Shown: positions 24,473 to 34,119 of the stretch, piece after piece
How the letters are laid out: the number at the start of each line of letters is the position of its first letter
Numbering within the stretch: the stretch's first letter is position 1
Assembly: GCF_002899825.2 (NCBI RefSeq)
Contig: NZ_PPED02000004.1
Span: forward strand, 310,001 to 374,000
Direction: 5' to 3'
Source of the DNA: Chryseobacterium phosphatilyticum
Lineage (GTDB): Bacteria > Bacteroidota > Bacteroidia > Flavobacteriales > Weeksellaceae
DNA length: 64,000 nt
The notes under the pieces: generated by a model
The model's database searches: none
Told to the model about the DNA's origin: nothing
Seen by the model: only the letters and a program-made list of their open reading frames with translations
Program-made: the position numbers and the translations under genes

Positions 24473-26890
24473 TTACTCCACAATAATCTTCCCTGATGAC
24501 AGTATATGACTGTCTGCTGAAATAATTTTATAAATATAGGTACCACGAGGTAAATCCTGGGTATTCACAATGTTATTATTTTTATTAATTTGCTGTTTTT
24601 TCAACAATTTTCCGGAAATATCATACAAAGATATTTCACTTGCTGAATTATTTTCAATTTTAAAGTGAATATCACTTCCCTTTTTAACAGGGTTAGGATA
24701 AACACGGCTTTCTTTCCCGCTGGCAAGTCCTTTCAAATCTTCTACAGATAAAGAAGAATTACAGGCTACATCTGTGCTCCAGTTGGAGTCTGACATATTC
24801 GTCAATGTTGCAAAATGAGTGTTGGCCGTTGCATCAAGAGCACCGTTTCCACTTCCTTCATCCATTTTCCAGTTGGCTTCCAATGCTGTGGAGGTAGGTG
24901 CAACGTTACATTTATTATCTATAATCTCCTGTGCTGTTAATGCTCTTTTCCAAACTCTGAATTCATCCAGGTTTCCGTTCAGTGTACGGGAATTATCATA
25001 GTTTCTTCCCAGATACAAAATACCGTTTGCAGTAAAGTTTCCGGTTGTGGCCACACTGGCATCAAGATTACCATTGATATACATTTTCATTGAAGTCCCG
25101 TCATAAGTAGCTGCCACATGATACCATGTATTGGTATTAAATGTTGAGTTACTGTTCAGTTTCACCTGTGAAGATCCGAAACTCAATATAAACTGCAGCT
25201 TATTATTGGCAAGATTTCCATCTCCAAATCTAAGTATTGCAGAATTATTATCCCCTACTTCAATTCCCATTACGGAAGTGATATAAGGAAATCCTGTTTT
25301 GAATGCATTAACCTTCACCCAACCTTCAAATGTCATTGCATTTCCACTTAAATTAAATTGCCCGGCATTAAGGTAATTGGTGCTTCCATTAAAGGAAAGC
25401 GATCTTGAGCCAGGACTGGTTACCGGTGCAAAACCGCTGTTGAATGTGCTTTCTCCGGAATACGTACTTACCGCTCCTCCATTGCATACCGATTGTACCC
25501 TCCATTGATAGGTAGTATTTGGCGAAAGATTCTGAAGGGTATAGGTATTGGTTGAAACAGCAGGAACATCAGTCCAGGTTGTCGCAGCTGTTGTCTTATA
25601 CTGTAAATTATAGGAAGAAGCTCCTGTAGCATCCCATGATAATTGAGTGGTTGTTCCCAGATTGCTCGCGGATACCAGACCTGCAGGTGTTGCACATCCG
25701 TTCCCGGAATTGAACCTCGGCGCAAAAAGATAAGTACTTGTTAATGTCGAAGAACAATTTGACTGAATTCTCCAGTCATAGTCTGTGTTCAAATTAAGGT
25801 TACTGATCACAATATTACTTCCGGAATAATTGGTTCCTGCATTCACCCATGTTGTAGAATTGGCAGGTTTATAATCGATATTGTACGTTTGAGAACCGTT
25901 AGAAGCCCAGTTTAATCTGGCAGAAGTTCCCATTACATTTGTTACCTCGAGTCCTAGTGGCGGATCACAAGCTACTCCCTGAGTCCATGAGTATAGCTGA
26001 CCTGTAAGTTGTGTATTTTCATTATAAAGAATATTGGATCCTGTACTCAGATAACTGGCAACATTGGTTCCTCCAAGATCATACCACATAAATACTCCAT
26101 ACCCGTCATTTTTGGTGTTGGTAGCCAATGTGGTAAGTGTAGCCGTAGAAGTAGACTGAGGGTTTGTGTTCTGGATCCAGGTTGCTGCTGCAGAAAGTTT
26201 AGATTTAGTAAGTGGTGGTACATTAGGAGCACTGTAAGTTCCGTAATATGGATTCCAGCTGTAGTCTATATAATTTCCTGCCGCATCTCCGTTATAGCTT
26301 TGTCTGCTTGTTGCAGGTCCCAGATAATAGAAGGTGATGAGTTTATCAGGCATAGCGGCCTTCAATTCCTGTAAAAGCATGACAAAAGAACTGCTGTTTG
26401 GCTGTCCTGTTCCGTTATTTCCATATCCTGCATATTCATCATCAAGATCTACTCCATCCAAACCATAGGTATACACCGTATTGGCAATTTGTAAAGCAAA
26501 ATCTTTAGCGGCTTCCCTGTTAGGAAAATTGGAAATACCGGCTCCCTGATGATTCCCCAAAATATCCAGTAACACTTTGATTCCTTTCTGTTGTAAAGGC
26601 TTTACGTAGGTATTTACATCGTTTAATACTTTGGTGACATTGTTGTTGCTTGAGAGGTAAGCTCTGCTTTTGGAAACATCATAATTGATATTCGCTGCAA
26701 AGATAATGGCAACGTCAAAAAGCTGCTTGTTGCTGTTTTGCAAAGTATAAGACCCGGCATTAAGCATGTTATTGTTATTAACCTCCACATAACATATACC
26801 TACAGGATTATTAAGCTGCTGTGCCTTAAGCACGGAAGCTGTCTGAATCCCCAGCAATGCCAGGGTGGCAAGAATAAATGTTTTTTTCAT
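24473..26890 (-). CDS. Secreted endo-beta-N-acetylglucosaminidase, GH18 (Endo F/H-like), T9SS substrate
   Basis: 805 residues. A signal peptide (1-23) precedes a GH18 domain (~27-305) with the catalytic motif DGVDLDDEY; Glu152 is the acid and Asp150/Asp148 assist. Two fibronectin type III domains (~308-395 and ~400-485) follow, then a LamG/concanavalin-like domain (~495-660) and a type A T9SS sorting tail (YPNPVKKG ... GKIIVE). The motif is that of Endo H/Endo F enzymes that cleave the chitobiose core of N-glycans. The protein is expected on the cell surface or in the medium. The paralogue at 26950 lacks one FN3 domain. Confidence 0.93.
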   Translation of the reverse strand: MKKTFILATLALLGIQTASVLKAQQLNNPVGICYVEVNNNNMLNAGSYTLQNSNKQLFDVAIIFAANINYDVSKSRAYLSSNNNVTKVLNDVNTYVKPLQQKGIKVLLDILGNHQGAGISNFPNREAAKDFALQIANTVYTYGLDGVDLDDEYAGYGNNGTGQPNSSSFVMLLQELKAAMPDKLITFYYLGPATSRQSYNGDAAGNYIDYSWNPYYGTYSAPNVPPLTKSKLSAAATWIQNTNPQSTSTATLTTLATNTKNDGYGVFMWYDLGGTNVASYLSTGSNILYNENTQLTGQLYSWTQGVACDPPLGLEVTNVMGTSARLNWASNGSQTYNIDYKPANSTTWVNAGTNYSGSNIVISNLNLNTDYDWRIQSNCSSTLTSTYLFAPRFNSGNGCATPAGLVSASNLGTTTQLSWDATGASSYNLQYKTTAATTWTDVPAVSTNTYTLQNLSPNTTYQWRVQSVCNGGAVSTYSGESTFNSGFAPVTSPGSRSLSFNGSTNYLNAGQFNLSGNAMTFEGWVKVNAFKTGFPYITSVMGIEVGDNNSAILRFGDGNLANNKLQFILSFGSSQVKLNSNSTFNTNTWYHVAATYDGTSMKMYINGNLDASVATTGNFTANGILYLGRNYDNSRTLNGNLDEFRVWKRALTAQEIIDNKCNVAPTSTALEANWKMDEGSGNGALDATANTHFATLTNMSDSNWSTDVACNSSLSVEDLKGLASGKESRVYPNPVKKGSDIHFKIENNSASEISLYDISGKLLKKQQINKNNNIVNTQDLPRGTYIYKIISADSHILSSGKIIVE

Positions 26891-26916
26891 AGTATACTAT
26901 TTTTAGTTTTGATAAA

Positions 26917-26940
26917 ATCATTGGGCCGAAGCCCAATGAT
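26917..26940 (-). repeat. Intercistronic hairpin with cUUCGg tetraloop
   Basis: On the transcribed (minus) strand, ATCATTGGGC-TTCG-GCCCAATGAT folds into a 10-bp stem closed by a very stable C(UUCG)G tetraloop, followed by TTTTATC. It sits between the two GH18 genes and may attenuate transcription or protect the upstream mRNA. Confidence 0.6.
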
Positions 26941-26949
26941 GGAGTTTTT

Positions 26950-29100
26950 TTATTTAATGATTAATTTTTCAGTCTGTTTCAAACTTCCGTTTTGCGATTC
27001 AAACTGAAGGATATAATTTCCTGCGGGAAGTTTTTGCAGATTATACTCATGATCTCCGCCCTTTAATACTTGTGTATCCATAAGGCCACCACTATAGTTA
27101 TATACTTTCAGCTGTCCTCTGTTGTACTCTTCAGGACTAGAAATACTAAGCTGAGAAGATCTGCTTAAAGGATTCGGGTACAGTTTTAATTGTTTTTTCA
27201 ATCCTGTCTGCTCAGGGTTAATTACCTTTTGAGTTGTTGTATTTTTTGACGTTCTTGCTGTTGAAGTTGTACATGGTACGTCTGTTCCCCAGATAGAAGC
27301 ATCAGCTCCTGATAATGTCAGTGTCACTCCGTTTCCGGAATTGTCCTGTGCGGATGAACCACTTCCTTCATTAAATTTCCAATAGGCAGCAAGAGAAGTA
27401 GCAGGTAAAATTACATTACACATATTCTGACTGATTTCCGTCTGGCTTAATGCACGTTTCCAAACACGAACCTCATCTATTTTTCCATTGAAATTTCTTG
27501 ACGTTTCATATAAATATCCAACATTGAACGCTCCGTTTGAACTCACACTTCCCGTTTGAGCTTTGCTGGCGTCAAGAGTTCCGTTGATATACAGTTTCAT
27601 GGTTGTTCCATCATAAGTTGCCGCAACATGATACCATGTATTGGCGTTTAATGCTGTATTGGAAGCTAGTTTTTGTTGCACGTTATTGATGCTGAGTACA
27701 AACTGAAGTTTGTTGTTGGCAAGGTTGGCATCTCCTAAACGTATAAATGCAGAGTTGGCATCTCCGGCCTCCGTTCCCATGATGGCTGAAATATATGGAA
27801 ATCCTGATTTGAAAGAAGCTGGTTTTATCCATCCTTCAAAAGATAGTGCAGAACCGCTTAGATTGATATTTCCAGCCGAACCTGATTTGCTGGTGCCATT
27901 AAGGCTGATAGCATATGAACCTGTGGGATTGGTTGTTCCACCTCCGCTATTAAATCTTGGAGCAAACATATAGGTACTTTTTACACTACAGTTCGTTCTT
28001 ATTCTCCAGTCATATTCTGTATTTGCTGTTAATCCTGAAACCGTCACAGAAGTTCCTGTCACAGCTGTAGCTACACTCGTCCAGGTTGTAGATGAAGCTG
28101 CTTTATAATCGATATCATATGTATTTGTTCCAACGGCAGTCCAGTTTAATTTTGCACTTGTCCCGGTAAGATTGCTTGTGGATAAGCCGATAGGAGCGTC
28201 ACAGTTGGTTCCTGCCGTCCATGATTGTAAAGTACCACTCAATACAGTTTGCTCTCCATATAAAGTTTGAGTTCCTGCAGAAAGTTGAGAAGCCTGGTTA
28301 GTTCCTTTCAGATCATACCAAAGATATAAACCATATCCTCCGGTTTTGGTTTGGCTGGCAAGACTTGTTGTCGTTGAATTAGAAGTATTTCCCAACCAAA
28401 CCGCTGCGGGAGAAATCTGAGCTTTGGTAAGCGGAGGAACGTTGGGTGCGGAAAATGTACCATACATGGCATTCCAGCTGTAGTTGACATTGTCTCCTAC
28501 TCTGCTTCCGTTCCAGGAAAGTCTTGAAGCAGCGGGGCCATAATAATAAAAAGTAATAAGTTTGTTAGGCAAGAGCGCTCTTAATTCCTGGACGAGCATT
28601 ACAAAAGAGCTGTCATTTGGCTGCCCGGTTCCGTTATTTCCATATTCCGAGTATTCATCATCGAAATCAATTCCATCCAATCCGTAGGTATTAACGGTAT
28701 TGGCTAATTGTAATGCAAAATCTTTGGCAGCCTCACGGGTTGGGAAGTTACAAATTCCCGCTCCCTGGTGGTTTCCCAAGATTGTTAATACGACTTTCAT
28801 TCCCTTTTGCTGGAGGGGTTTGATGTAGGTATCTGCATTGGTCAGTACTTTGGTGACATTGTTATTGCTATACAAATACGCTCTGCCACGGCTTGTGTCA
28901 TAATTAATGTTTGCCGCAAAAATGTTGACGACATTAAACAGGTAGTTGTTTGAGGTTTGTAACTTGTACGCCCCTGCGTTCAGAAGATTGTTGTTATTTA
29001 CTTCCACATAGCAGATTCCCATAGGATTAAGCTGCTGTGCATAGAGCACAGATTCCACGTGGATGATCAATAGGATCAATGCAATAAAGGCTTTTTTCAT
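26950..29100 (-). CDS. Secreted endo-beta-N-acetylglucosaminidase, GH18 (Endo F/H-like), second paralogue
   Basis: 716 residues: a signal peptide (1-21), a GH18 domain (~24-300) with DGIDFDDEYSEYG (catalytic Glu149, Asp147, Asp145), one FN3 domain (~302-390), a LamG domain (~400-560) and a T9SS type A tail (LYPNPLSRS ... KLIIK). It is clearly homologous to the adjacent GH18 over the whole length, apart from one FN3 unit, so a tandem duplication is likely. The DGIDFDDEY version is closest to classical Endo H/F1, which cut high-mannose N-glycans. It sits upstream in the operon. Confidence 0.93.
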   Translation of the reverse strand: MKKAFIALILLIIHVESVLYAQQLNPMGICYVEVNNNNLLNAGAYKLQTSNNYLFNVVNIFAANINYDTSRGRAYLYSNNNVTKVLTNADTYIKPLQQKGMKVVLTILGNHQGAGICNFPTREAAKDFALQLANTVNTYGLDGIDFDDEYSEYGNNGTGQPNDSSFVMLVQELRALLPNKLITFYYYGPAASRLSWNGSRVGDNVNYSWNAMYGTFSAPNVPPLTKAQISPAAVWLGNTSNSTTTSLASQTKTGGYGLYLWYDLKGTNQASQLSAGTQTLYGEQTVLSGTLQSWTAGTNCDAPIGLSTSNLTGTSAKLNWTAVGTNTYDIDYKAASSTTWTSVATAVTGTSVTVSGLTANTEYDWRIRTNCSVKSTYMFAPRFNSGGGTTNPTGSYAISLNGTSKSGSAGNINLSGSALSFEGWIKPASFKSGFPYISAIMGTEAGDANSAFIRLGDANLANNKLQFVLSINNVQQKLASNTALNANTWYHVAATYDGTTMKLYINGTLDASKAQTGSVSSNGAFNVGYLYETSRNFNGKIDEVRVWKRALSQTEISQNMCNVILPATSLAAYWKFNEGSGSSAQDNSGNGVTLTLSGADASIWGTDVPCTTSTARTSKNTTTQKVINPEQTGLKKQLKLYPNPLSRSSQLSISSPEEYNRGQLKVYNYSGGLMDTQVLKGGDHEYNLQKLPAGNYILQFESQNGSLKQTEKLIIK

Positions 29101-29191
29101 AATGTTTTTTTTAAGTTATTTGATTTGTTATATCTAGTCGTTTCTCCTTATGAAAAAGGGGAAAAACGGATTAGGTATGCAATGAGAGTCC

Positions 29192-29222
29192 TACAAGGCC
29201 TCTCTGAACAAAAAGCCTTGTA
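29192..29222. repeat. Intercistronic hairpin between GH125 and GH18
   Basis: TACAAGGC (29192-29199) pairs with GCCTTGTA (29215-29222) around a 15-nt loop, in the 182-bp gap between GH125 and GH18. There is no clear T-run, so a processing or attenuation role is possible. Confidence 0.35.
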
Positions 29223-29282
29223 ACACAATTCAACTAAAAAACGGGAATAAAGGGATGCTGTTACCTACTGCAAATATCCAAC

Positions 29283-30710
29283 CTAAGCCAGTAAATCCGG
29301 GTTCTCGTTAAAGGTTTTCCATAAGAGTTCACCAAATAATGTATTTGACCAGGCAAACCATTCTCTGGTGAATTTCTTGTCATTGTCTTTGTGGAAGGAT
29401 TCATGCATAAATCCTGTTCCTCCATGAGTTTTCTGTAAGGTGTTTATACACCATCTGATCTCACTTTTATCTTTTGAAGTGAGTGCTTTCATAATAATAC
29501 TCATCGGCCAGATCATGTCTAGTCCGATGTGTGGCCCTCCGATTCCTTCCGCCAGTTTACCTTTGAAAAAGAACGGGTTATTTTCTGACCATACAAATTT
29601 TCGGGTATTCGCATAGATAGGGTCGTCAGATTTCACGGCGCCCAGATAAGGCAATCCCAGCAAACTTGGGCAATTTGCATCATCCATCAGGTTATAACTT
29701 CCAAAGCCATTGACTTCAAAAGCATATATTTTTCCGTATTCGGGGTGGTTGTAAACTCCGTATTTCTTAACGGCTGCATCTACCTCATCCGCAAGGCTGT
29801 TCAGTTGTTGAGCTAAAGCTTTTTCATTTTTAATCTGAGAAACCATTTCCGCTGCCTGACGTAAGCTTACTACTGCAAATAAATTAGACGGAATTAAAAA
29901 TCCATAAATCGTAGCATCATCACTTGGACGGAACATAGAACTGATTAACCCAACAGGTTTCGTCGGATATCCGTAACCTCCCATAGGAACACCGTCTGTA
30001 GCCCATGATGTGGTACGTTCAAATTTGTAAGGACCTAAATCTTTTTTTCTTTGCTGTTCTGTAAATGTTTGCAAGGTCAGCTTGATCCCCTGCAGCCAGT
30101 TGGCATCAAAAGGTTTTGTATCTCCTGTTTCTTTCCAGAAATGGTATGCTAAACGGATAGGATAGCACAATGAATCGATTTCCCATTTTCGTTCATGGAT
30201 CCCCGGCTTCATATCGGTGTGATCATATTCTTTCCATTTGCTGATCTTCTGATCATCATTGTAAAACGCATTAGCATAAGGATCCTTAAGAATGAAAGTG
30301 GTCTGTTTATGAATAACTCCGCAAATCAGTTTGTGAAGGTTTTCATCTTTCTTTGAGAACTGAAGGTAAGGAAATACCTGTGCAGAACTGTCACGAAGCC
30401 ACATAGCATCAATATCTCCTGTAATCACATAGGTATCAGGATTTCCATTGGCTTCACTATAAAAAACAGTAGTATCTAAAGTATTCGGAAAGCAGTTTTC
30501 AAACAGCCATGATAATTCTTTATTTTTAACTTTCTTTTTGAAAGCGGCAATCGCACTTTCTACAGATTCACTGGTAAAATGTCTTTTATCTTTCGGAACA
30601 CGGACAACAGGAAAATCGTCTATGATCAGATTCTTTGCAAAAACATTTTGGGTAAACAGCAATCCGGCCCCTGCCAATGCACTTGTTTTAATAAAATTTC
30701 TCCTTTCCAT
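29283..30710 (-). CDS. GH125 exo-alpha-1,6-mannosidase
   Basis: A 475-residue enzyme with a twin-arginine-like signal (MERRNFIKTSALAGAGLLF), so it may be folded in the cytoplasm before export. The (alpha/alpha)6 barrel shows the family motif GDIDAMWLRDS (residues ~98-108), the WEIDSLCYPIRLAYHFWKETGD region and GGPHIGLDMIWPMS. GH125 members are metal-independent inverting alpha-1,6-mannosidases that trim N-glycan cores and are often paired with GH92. It sits between GH92 and GH18 in the operon, which fits that role. Confidence 0.92.
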   Translation of the reverse strand: MERRNFIKTSALAGAGLLFTQNVFAKNLIIDDFPVVRVPKDKRHFTSESVESAIAAFKKKVKNKELSWLFENCFPNTLDTTVFYSEANGNPDTYVITGDIDAMWLRDSSAQVFPYLQFSKKDENLHKLICGVIHKQTTFILKDPYANAFYNDDQKISKWKEYDHTDMKPGIHERKWEIDSLCYPIRLAYHFWKETGDTKPFDANWLQGIKLTLQTFTEQQRKKDLGPYKFERTTSWATDGVPMGGYGYPTKPVGLISSMFRPSDDATIYGFLIPSNLFAVVSLRQAAEMVSQIKNEKALAQQLNSLADEVDAAVKKYGVYNHPEYGKIYAFEVNGFGSYNLMDDANCPSLLGLPYLGAVKSDDPIYANTRKFVWSENNPFFFKGKLAEGIGGPHIGLDMIWPMSIIMKALTSKDKSEIRWCINTLQKTHGGTGFMHESFHKDNDKKFTREWFAWSNTLFGELLWKTFNENPDLLA

Positions 30711-30742
30711 TGATACTAGTATTTCGTTTTATTTTTATTCTT

Positions 30743-32974
30743 TTATTTTACAGGCTTACTTCCCATTACAAATCTCAGTTCACCGCCATTCATAATATCG
30801 CTGTGGTTCAGTTCCCAGCTTTTGTATTCTTTTCCGTTCAGGAACATTTTCTGAACATAGATATTCTTATCAGAAATTTTATCAGCAATCACGGTAAATA
30901 TTTTTCCGTTTTCCAGCTTCAGGGATGCTTTAGGGAACTGAGGAGCCCCAATGGCATACACAGGTTTACCAGGTGTTACAGGATAGAATCCTAATGAAGA
31001 GAAAATATACCATGCTGACATTTGCCCGCAATCTTCGTTGTTTACAATCCCATCAGGTTTTGCGGCGTACATATTATCACGGATGTACTTCACCATTTTC
31101 TGGGTTTTGTAAGGACTTCCTGCATAGTTGTACAGATACGGAACATGATGTCCCGGCTCATCTCCAAATCCAAGCGATCCAATGAATCCCGAGATATCAA
31201 CATGCTGCTCGCCTTCCATATTCAGTTTTTCTGTGAAGGTTTTATCCAGTTTTTCTTCAAATCCTTTTTTACCGCCATAGAGATTCATCATTTCATCAAT
31301 CTGATGCGGAACAAAAAAGTCATAGGCCCAGATATTCCCGGAAACCCAGTGTGGCTGTAATTTTTTCCAGTCATTCAATGTAAAATCAGGGATGAATTTC
31401 CCGTCTTTTTGTCTTGGCCAGAAATGATTATTTTCTTTATTGAACGTATTCAGGAAGTTCATAGAACGTTTTCTGTATACATCCGCTTCATCTTTTTTAC
31501 CCAGTTTTTCAGCCAGTTGCAGGATACACCAGTCGTCATATGCATATTCTAATGTTGCAGAAACAGAAGCTCCGTTTTCAGAAGGGGTATACCCTAATTT
31601 GATATAATCATTAAGACCTCCGCCTCCATCGCTGCTGCTCATTTTGTCAGTTAAAGAAGCATCCTTCATCGCAGCAAATGCTTTTTCAGCATCAATGCCT
31701 GGTACCCCTTTTGAAATGGCATCCCAGATTACCGATACACTATGATATCCCAGCATACAGAAGTTATCGTAGCCACAAAGCTCCCAGATAGGCATATGGT
31801 CTTTACGATCTGTATATCTGCTGATTAAGGAGTTGGCAAATTCCTTGGTATGCTTCTGATCCATGATGGTCAACAGCGGGTGTGTTGCTCTGAACCCATC
31901 CCAGTAAGAGTAGGTACTGTAATTGGTAAACCATTTGGTGTTCATATTTTCCTGAGCAGCCACGTAGTCTCCGTTGGCATCCATATATAAATTAGGAGCA
32001 ATGAACGTATGGTAAACTCCCGTGTAGAAAATCTTTCTCTGACTGTCTGTACCTCCTGTCACCTGAAATCTTCCGATAAGGTCTCTCCAGGTACTCTGTG
32101 CAGTCTCTTTAGCCTGAGCGAAATTGATGTTCTTAGCTTCGGTATCAAAGTTTTCCTGAGCATTTTCCGTACTTACCGGAGATAATGACACTTTTACTTC
32201 GATGCTTTCATTGTCCTCAGTAGCAAATCTTACAAAAGCTTTGGCATCTTTGGCAAGAGCAATCTTTTCATTGTTTTTTATTTTTCCTTCAGCATAAACT
32301 CCGTAAGATTTGAACGGTTTAGAAAATTCCATTACAAAATAGGCAAATCGTTTTCCGCCCCATCCGTTGCTGTAGCAATATCCTTTAATCTTATTATTCC
32401 CTTCTACACTTACCAGGGTATGGTAAATATTTCCAAAGATCTTATTGGTGGGGTCAATGATAATATTGGCTTCCTCAGTTTTTGGAAATGTATATTTATG
32501 AAAACCTACTCTTGGAGAGGCAGTAAGTTCTGCTTTAATTCCATAGCTATCAAGCATAACGGAATAATATCCCGGAGAAGCTGTTTCTTTATCATGACTG
32601 AATGTTGAACGGTATCCCGTTTCAGGATTTGCTTCTGTACCTGGAGTCATTTTCACCGGACCTACCGTAGGCATTACCAGAATATCTCCGAGATCTGCCC
32701 AGCCGGTACCACTAAGATGGTTATGACTGAACCCCATAATCGTCTTGCTGCTGTAATGATACCCGGAACACCAGTCCCAGTCACCACTTTTGGTATTCTG
32801 ATCCGGACTCAGCTGAATCATTCCAAAAGGCGTGGTAGCCCCCGGAAATGTGTGTCCATGCCCGCCAGTTCCAATAAACGGATCTACCCACGATAACACA
32901 TCATTTTTATTCTGTTGAGCGTTGGCAATAGAAATCAGCGTGGTAAAAAAACAGATTAGCAATTCTTTCTTCAT
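30743..32974 (-). CDS. GH92 exo-alpha-mannosidase with intact catalytic Glu
   Basis: A 743-residue periplasmic enzyme. The start at 32974 gives a signal peptide MKKELLICFFTTLISIANAQ; an in-frame ATG 12 bp upstream (32986) is possible. GH92 motifs include WVDPFIGTGGHGHTFPGA, SGYHYSS, FSHNHLSGTGWADLGD, GDEPGHHVPYLYNYAG (acid Glu at residue ~606 in this numbering) and NNEDCGQMSAWY. It should be a calcium-dependent inverting exo-alpha-mannosidase, most GH92 enzymes cutting alpha-1,2 or alpha-1,3 bonds. Unlike the copy at 21193, the general-acid Glu is present. Confidence 0.93.
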   Translation of the reverse strand: MKKELLICFFTTLISIANAQQNKNDVLSWVDPFIGTGGHGHTFPGATTPFGMIQLSPDQNTKSGDWDWCSGYHYSSKTIMGFSHNHLSGTGWADLGDILVMPTVGPVKMTPGTEANPETGYRSTFSHDKETASPGYYSVMLDSYGIKAELTASPRVGFHKYTFPKTEEANIIIDPTNKIFGNIYHTLVSVEGNNKIKGYCYSNGWGGKRFAYFVMEFSKPFKSYGVYAEGKIKNNEKIALAKDAKAFVRFATEDNESIEVKVSLSPVSTENAQENFDTEAKNINFAQAKETAQSTWRDLIGRFQVTGGTDSQRKIFYTGVYHTFIAPNLYMDANGDYVAAQENMNTKWFTNYSTYSYWDGFRATHPLLTIMDQKHTKEFANSLISRYTDRKDHMPIWELCGYDNFCMLGYHSVSVIWDAISKGVPGIDAEKAFAAMKDASLTDKMSSSDGGGGLNDYIKLGYTPSENGASVSATLEYAYDDWCILQLAEKLGKKDEADVYRKRSMNFLNTFNKENNHFWPRQKDGKFIPDFTLNDWKKLQPHWVSGNIWAYDFFVPHQIDEMMNLYGGKKGFEEKLDKTFTEKLNMEGEQHVDISGFIGSLGFGDEPGHHVPYLYNYAGSPYKTQKMVKYIRDNMYAAKPDGIVNNEDCGQMSAWYIFSSLGFYPVTPGKPVYAIGAPQFPKASLKLENGKIFTVIADKISDKNIYVQKMFLNGKEYKSWELNHSDIMNGGELRFVMGSKPVK

Positions 32975-32996
32975 GATAATAGGCATCAGGATTTTC

Positions 32997-33089
32997 TTAA
33001 TTTAAAAGTTGGTTTAAAAATAGGAAAACCATTACAAAAATCCCAATAATAAAGGGAATTAAGCTGATGTTCATATTTAAAAACTTCAT
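32997..33089 (-). CDS. Possible 30-residue single-span membrane peptide
   Basis: An ATG-started frame of 30 codons lies in the 120-bp gap between the GH130 stop (33095) and the GH92 start (32974), beginning 5 bp after GH130. The product is almost wholly hydrophobic (MKFLNMNISLIPFIIGIFVM and nine more residues), a single transmembrane helix with a short N-terminal tail. Spacing and position suit a coupled micro-protein. AT-rich sequence can produce such frames by chance, so conservation is needed to call it. Confidence 0.4.
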   Translation of the reverse strand: MKFLNMNISLIPFIIGIFVMVFLFLNQLLN

Positions 33090-33094
33090 ATTCT

Positions 33095-34066
33095 TTAGAT
33101 TGAATTCTTTTTCATGAAATCAATAATTTCTGAAATATATCCGAAAGCAATGGCAACTACGGTATCGGCAGCCCCATAATATACCGTTACTTTATCTCCT
33201 TCCGTTAATGCTGCACAAGGAAAAACTACATTCGGAACATCTCCCGTAAGTTCATACAATTCTGCCGGAGCCAATAAATACGGTTTTGTTCTGTACAATA
33301 CTTTCGTAGGGTCCTCAAGATCAAGCAATGCTGCTCCCATTGAATATCTGAACCCTCTGCATGTATTGATTACACCATGGTAAAACAACAGCCATCCTTC
33401 TTCTGTTCTAATAGGAACCGGCCCGCCACCAATTTTTGTACACTGCCATGCACTGTCTTCAAATGGGGTCACTTTCATGACACAACGATGTTCCCCCCAG
33501 TACTTCATATCAGGGCTATAGCTGATATAGATATCTCCGAAAGGCGTATGCCCATTGTCACTCGGGCGGCTTAACATCGCATATTTACCGTTAATTTTTT
33601 CAGGGAAAAGCACTCCGTTTCTGTTGAAAGGCAAAAAAGCATTTTCGCACTGGAAAAATTCTTTAAAGTCAAAAGTATATCCAATTCCAATTGTAGGACC
33701 GTTGTATCCGTTACACCATGTAATCCAGTAACGGTCTTCGATAAAGGTCACACGTGGGTCATATTTATAATCAGATTCGATCATTTCTGTATTTCCGGCC
33801 TTCATTTCAATAGGATCATGATTGATGTCCCAATTGATTCCATCTTTACTAAATCCTGCAAAAATATTCATTTGTACCGCTTTGTTGTCACAGCGGAACA
33901 CTCCTGCAAATCCATCCTCAAAAGGAATCACCGCACTGTTGAATATACTGTTGGAAGTGGGTATCGCATATCTGTTAATGATCGGGTTTTCGGAGAACCT
34001 CCACATGATATCATTGCTACCTTCCGGGCGATCCTGCCATGGGATCATTACTGATTGAGCTGTCAT
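33095..34066 (-). CDS. GH130 beta-1,4-mannosyl-N-acetylglucosamine phosphorylase-like enzyme
   Basis: A 323-residue cytoplasmic protein (no signal peptide), five-bladed propeller family. Asp103 in KYDPRV matches the catalytic Asp of GH130 mannoside phosphorylases; NSAVIPFEDGFAGVFRCD and GGGPVPIRTEEGWLLFYHG are family motifs. GH130 enzymes in N-glycan loci, such as UhgbMP and the Bacteroides thetaiotaomicron homologue, convert Man-beta-1,4-GlcNAc and phosphate to mannose-1-phosphate and GlcNAc. Its place between an MFS transporter and GH92 matches those loci, so that substrate, or the core disaccharide of a trimmed glycan, is likely. Confidence 0.9.
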   Translation of the reverse strand: MTAQSVMIPWQDRPEGSNDIMWRFSENPIINRYAIPTSNSIFNSAVIPFEDGFAGVFRCDNKAVQMNIFAGFSKDGINWDINHDPIEMKAGNTEMIESDYKYDPRVTFIEDRYWITWCNGYNGPTIGIGYTFDFKEFFQCENAFLPFNRNGVLFPEKINGKYAMLSRPSDNGHTPFGDIYISYSPDMKYWGEHRCVMKVTPFEDSAWQCTKIGGGPVPIRTEEGWLLFYHGVINTCRGFRYSMGAALLDLEDPTKVLYRTKPYLLAPAELYELTGDVPNVVFPCAALTEGDKVTVYYGAADTVVAIAFGYISEIIDFMKKNSI

Positions 34067-34119
34067 AAAGTATTTTTTACTTTTTTATTTTAATTTAATA
34101 TTGAGTAAGAGTTATTTTA

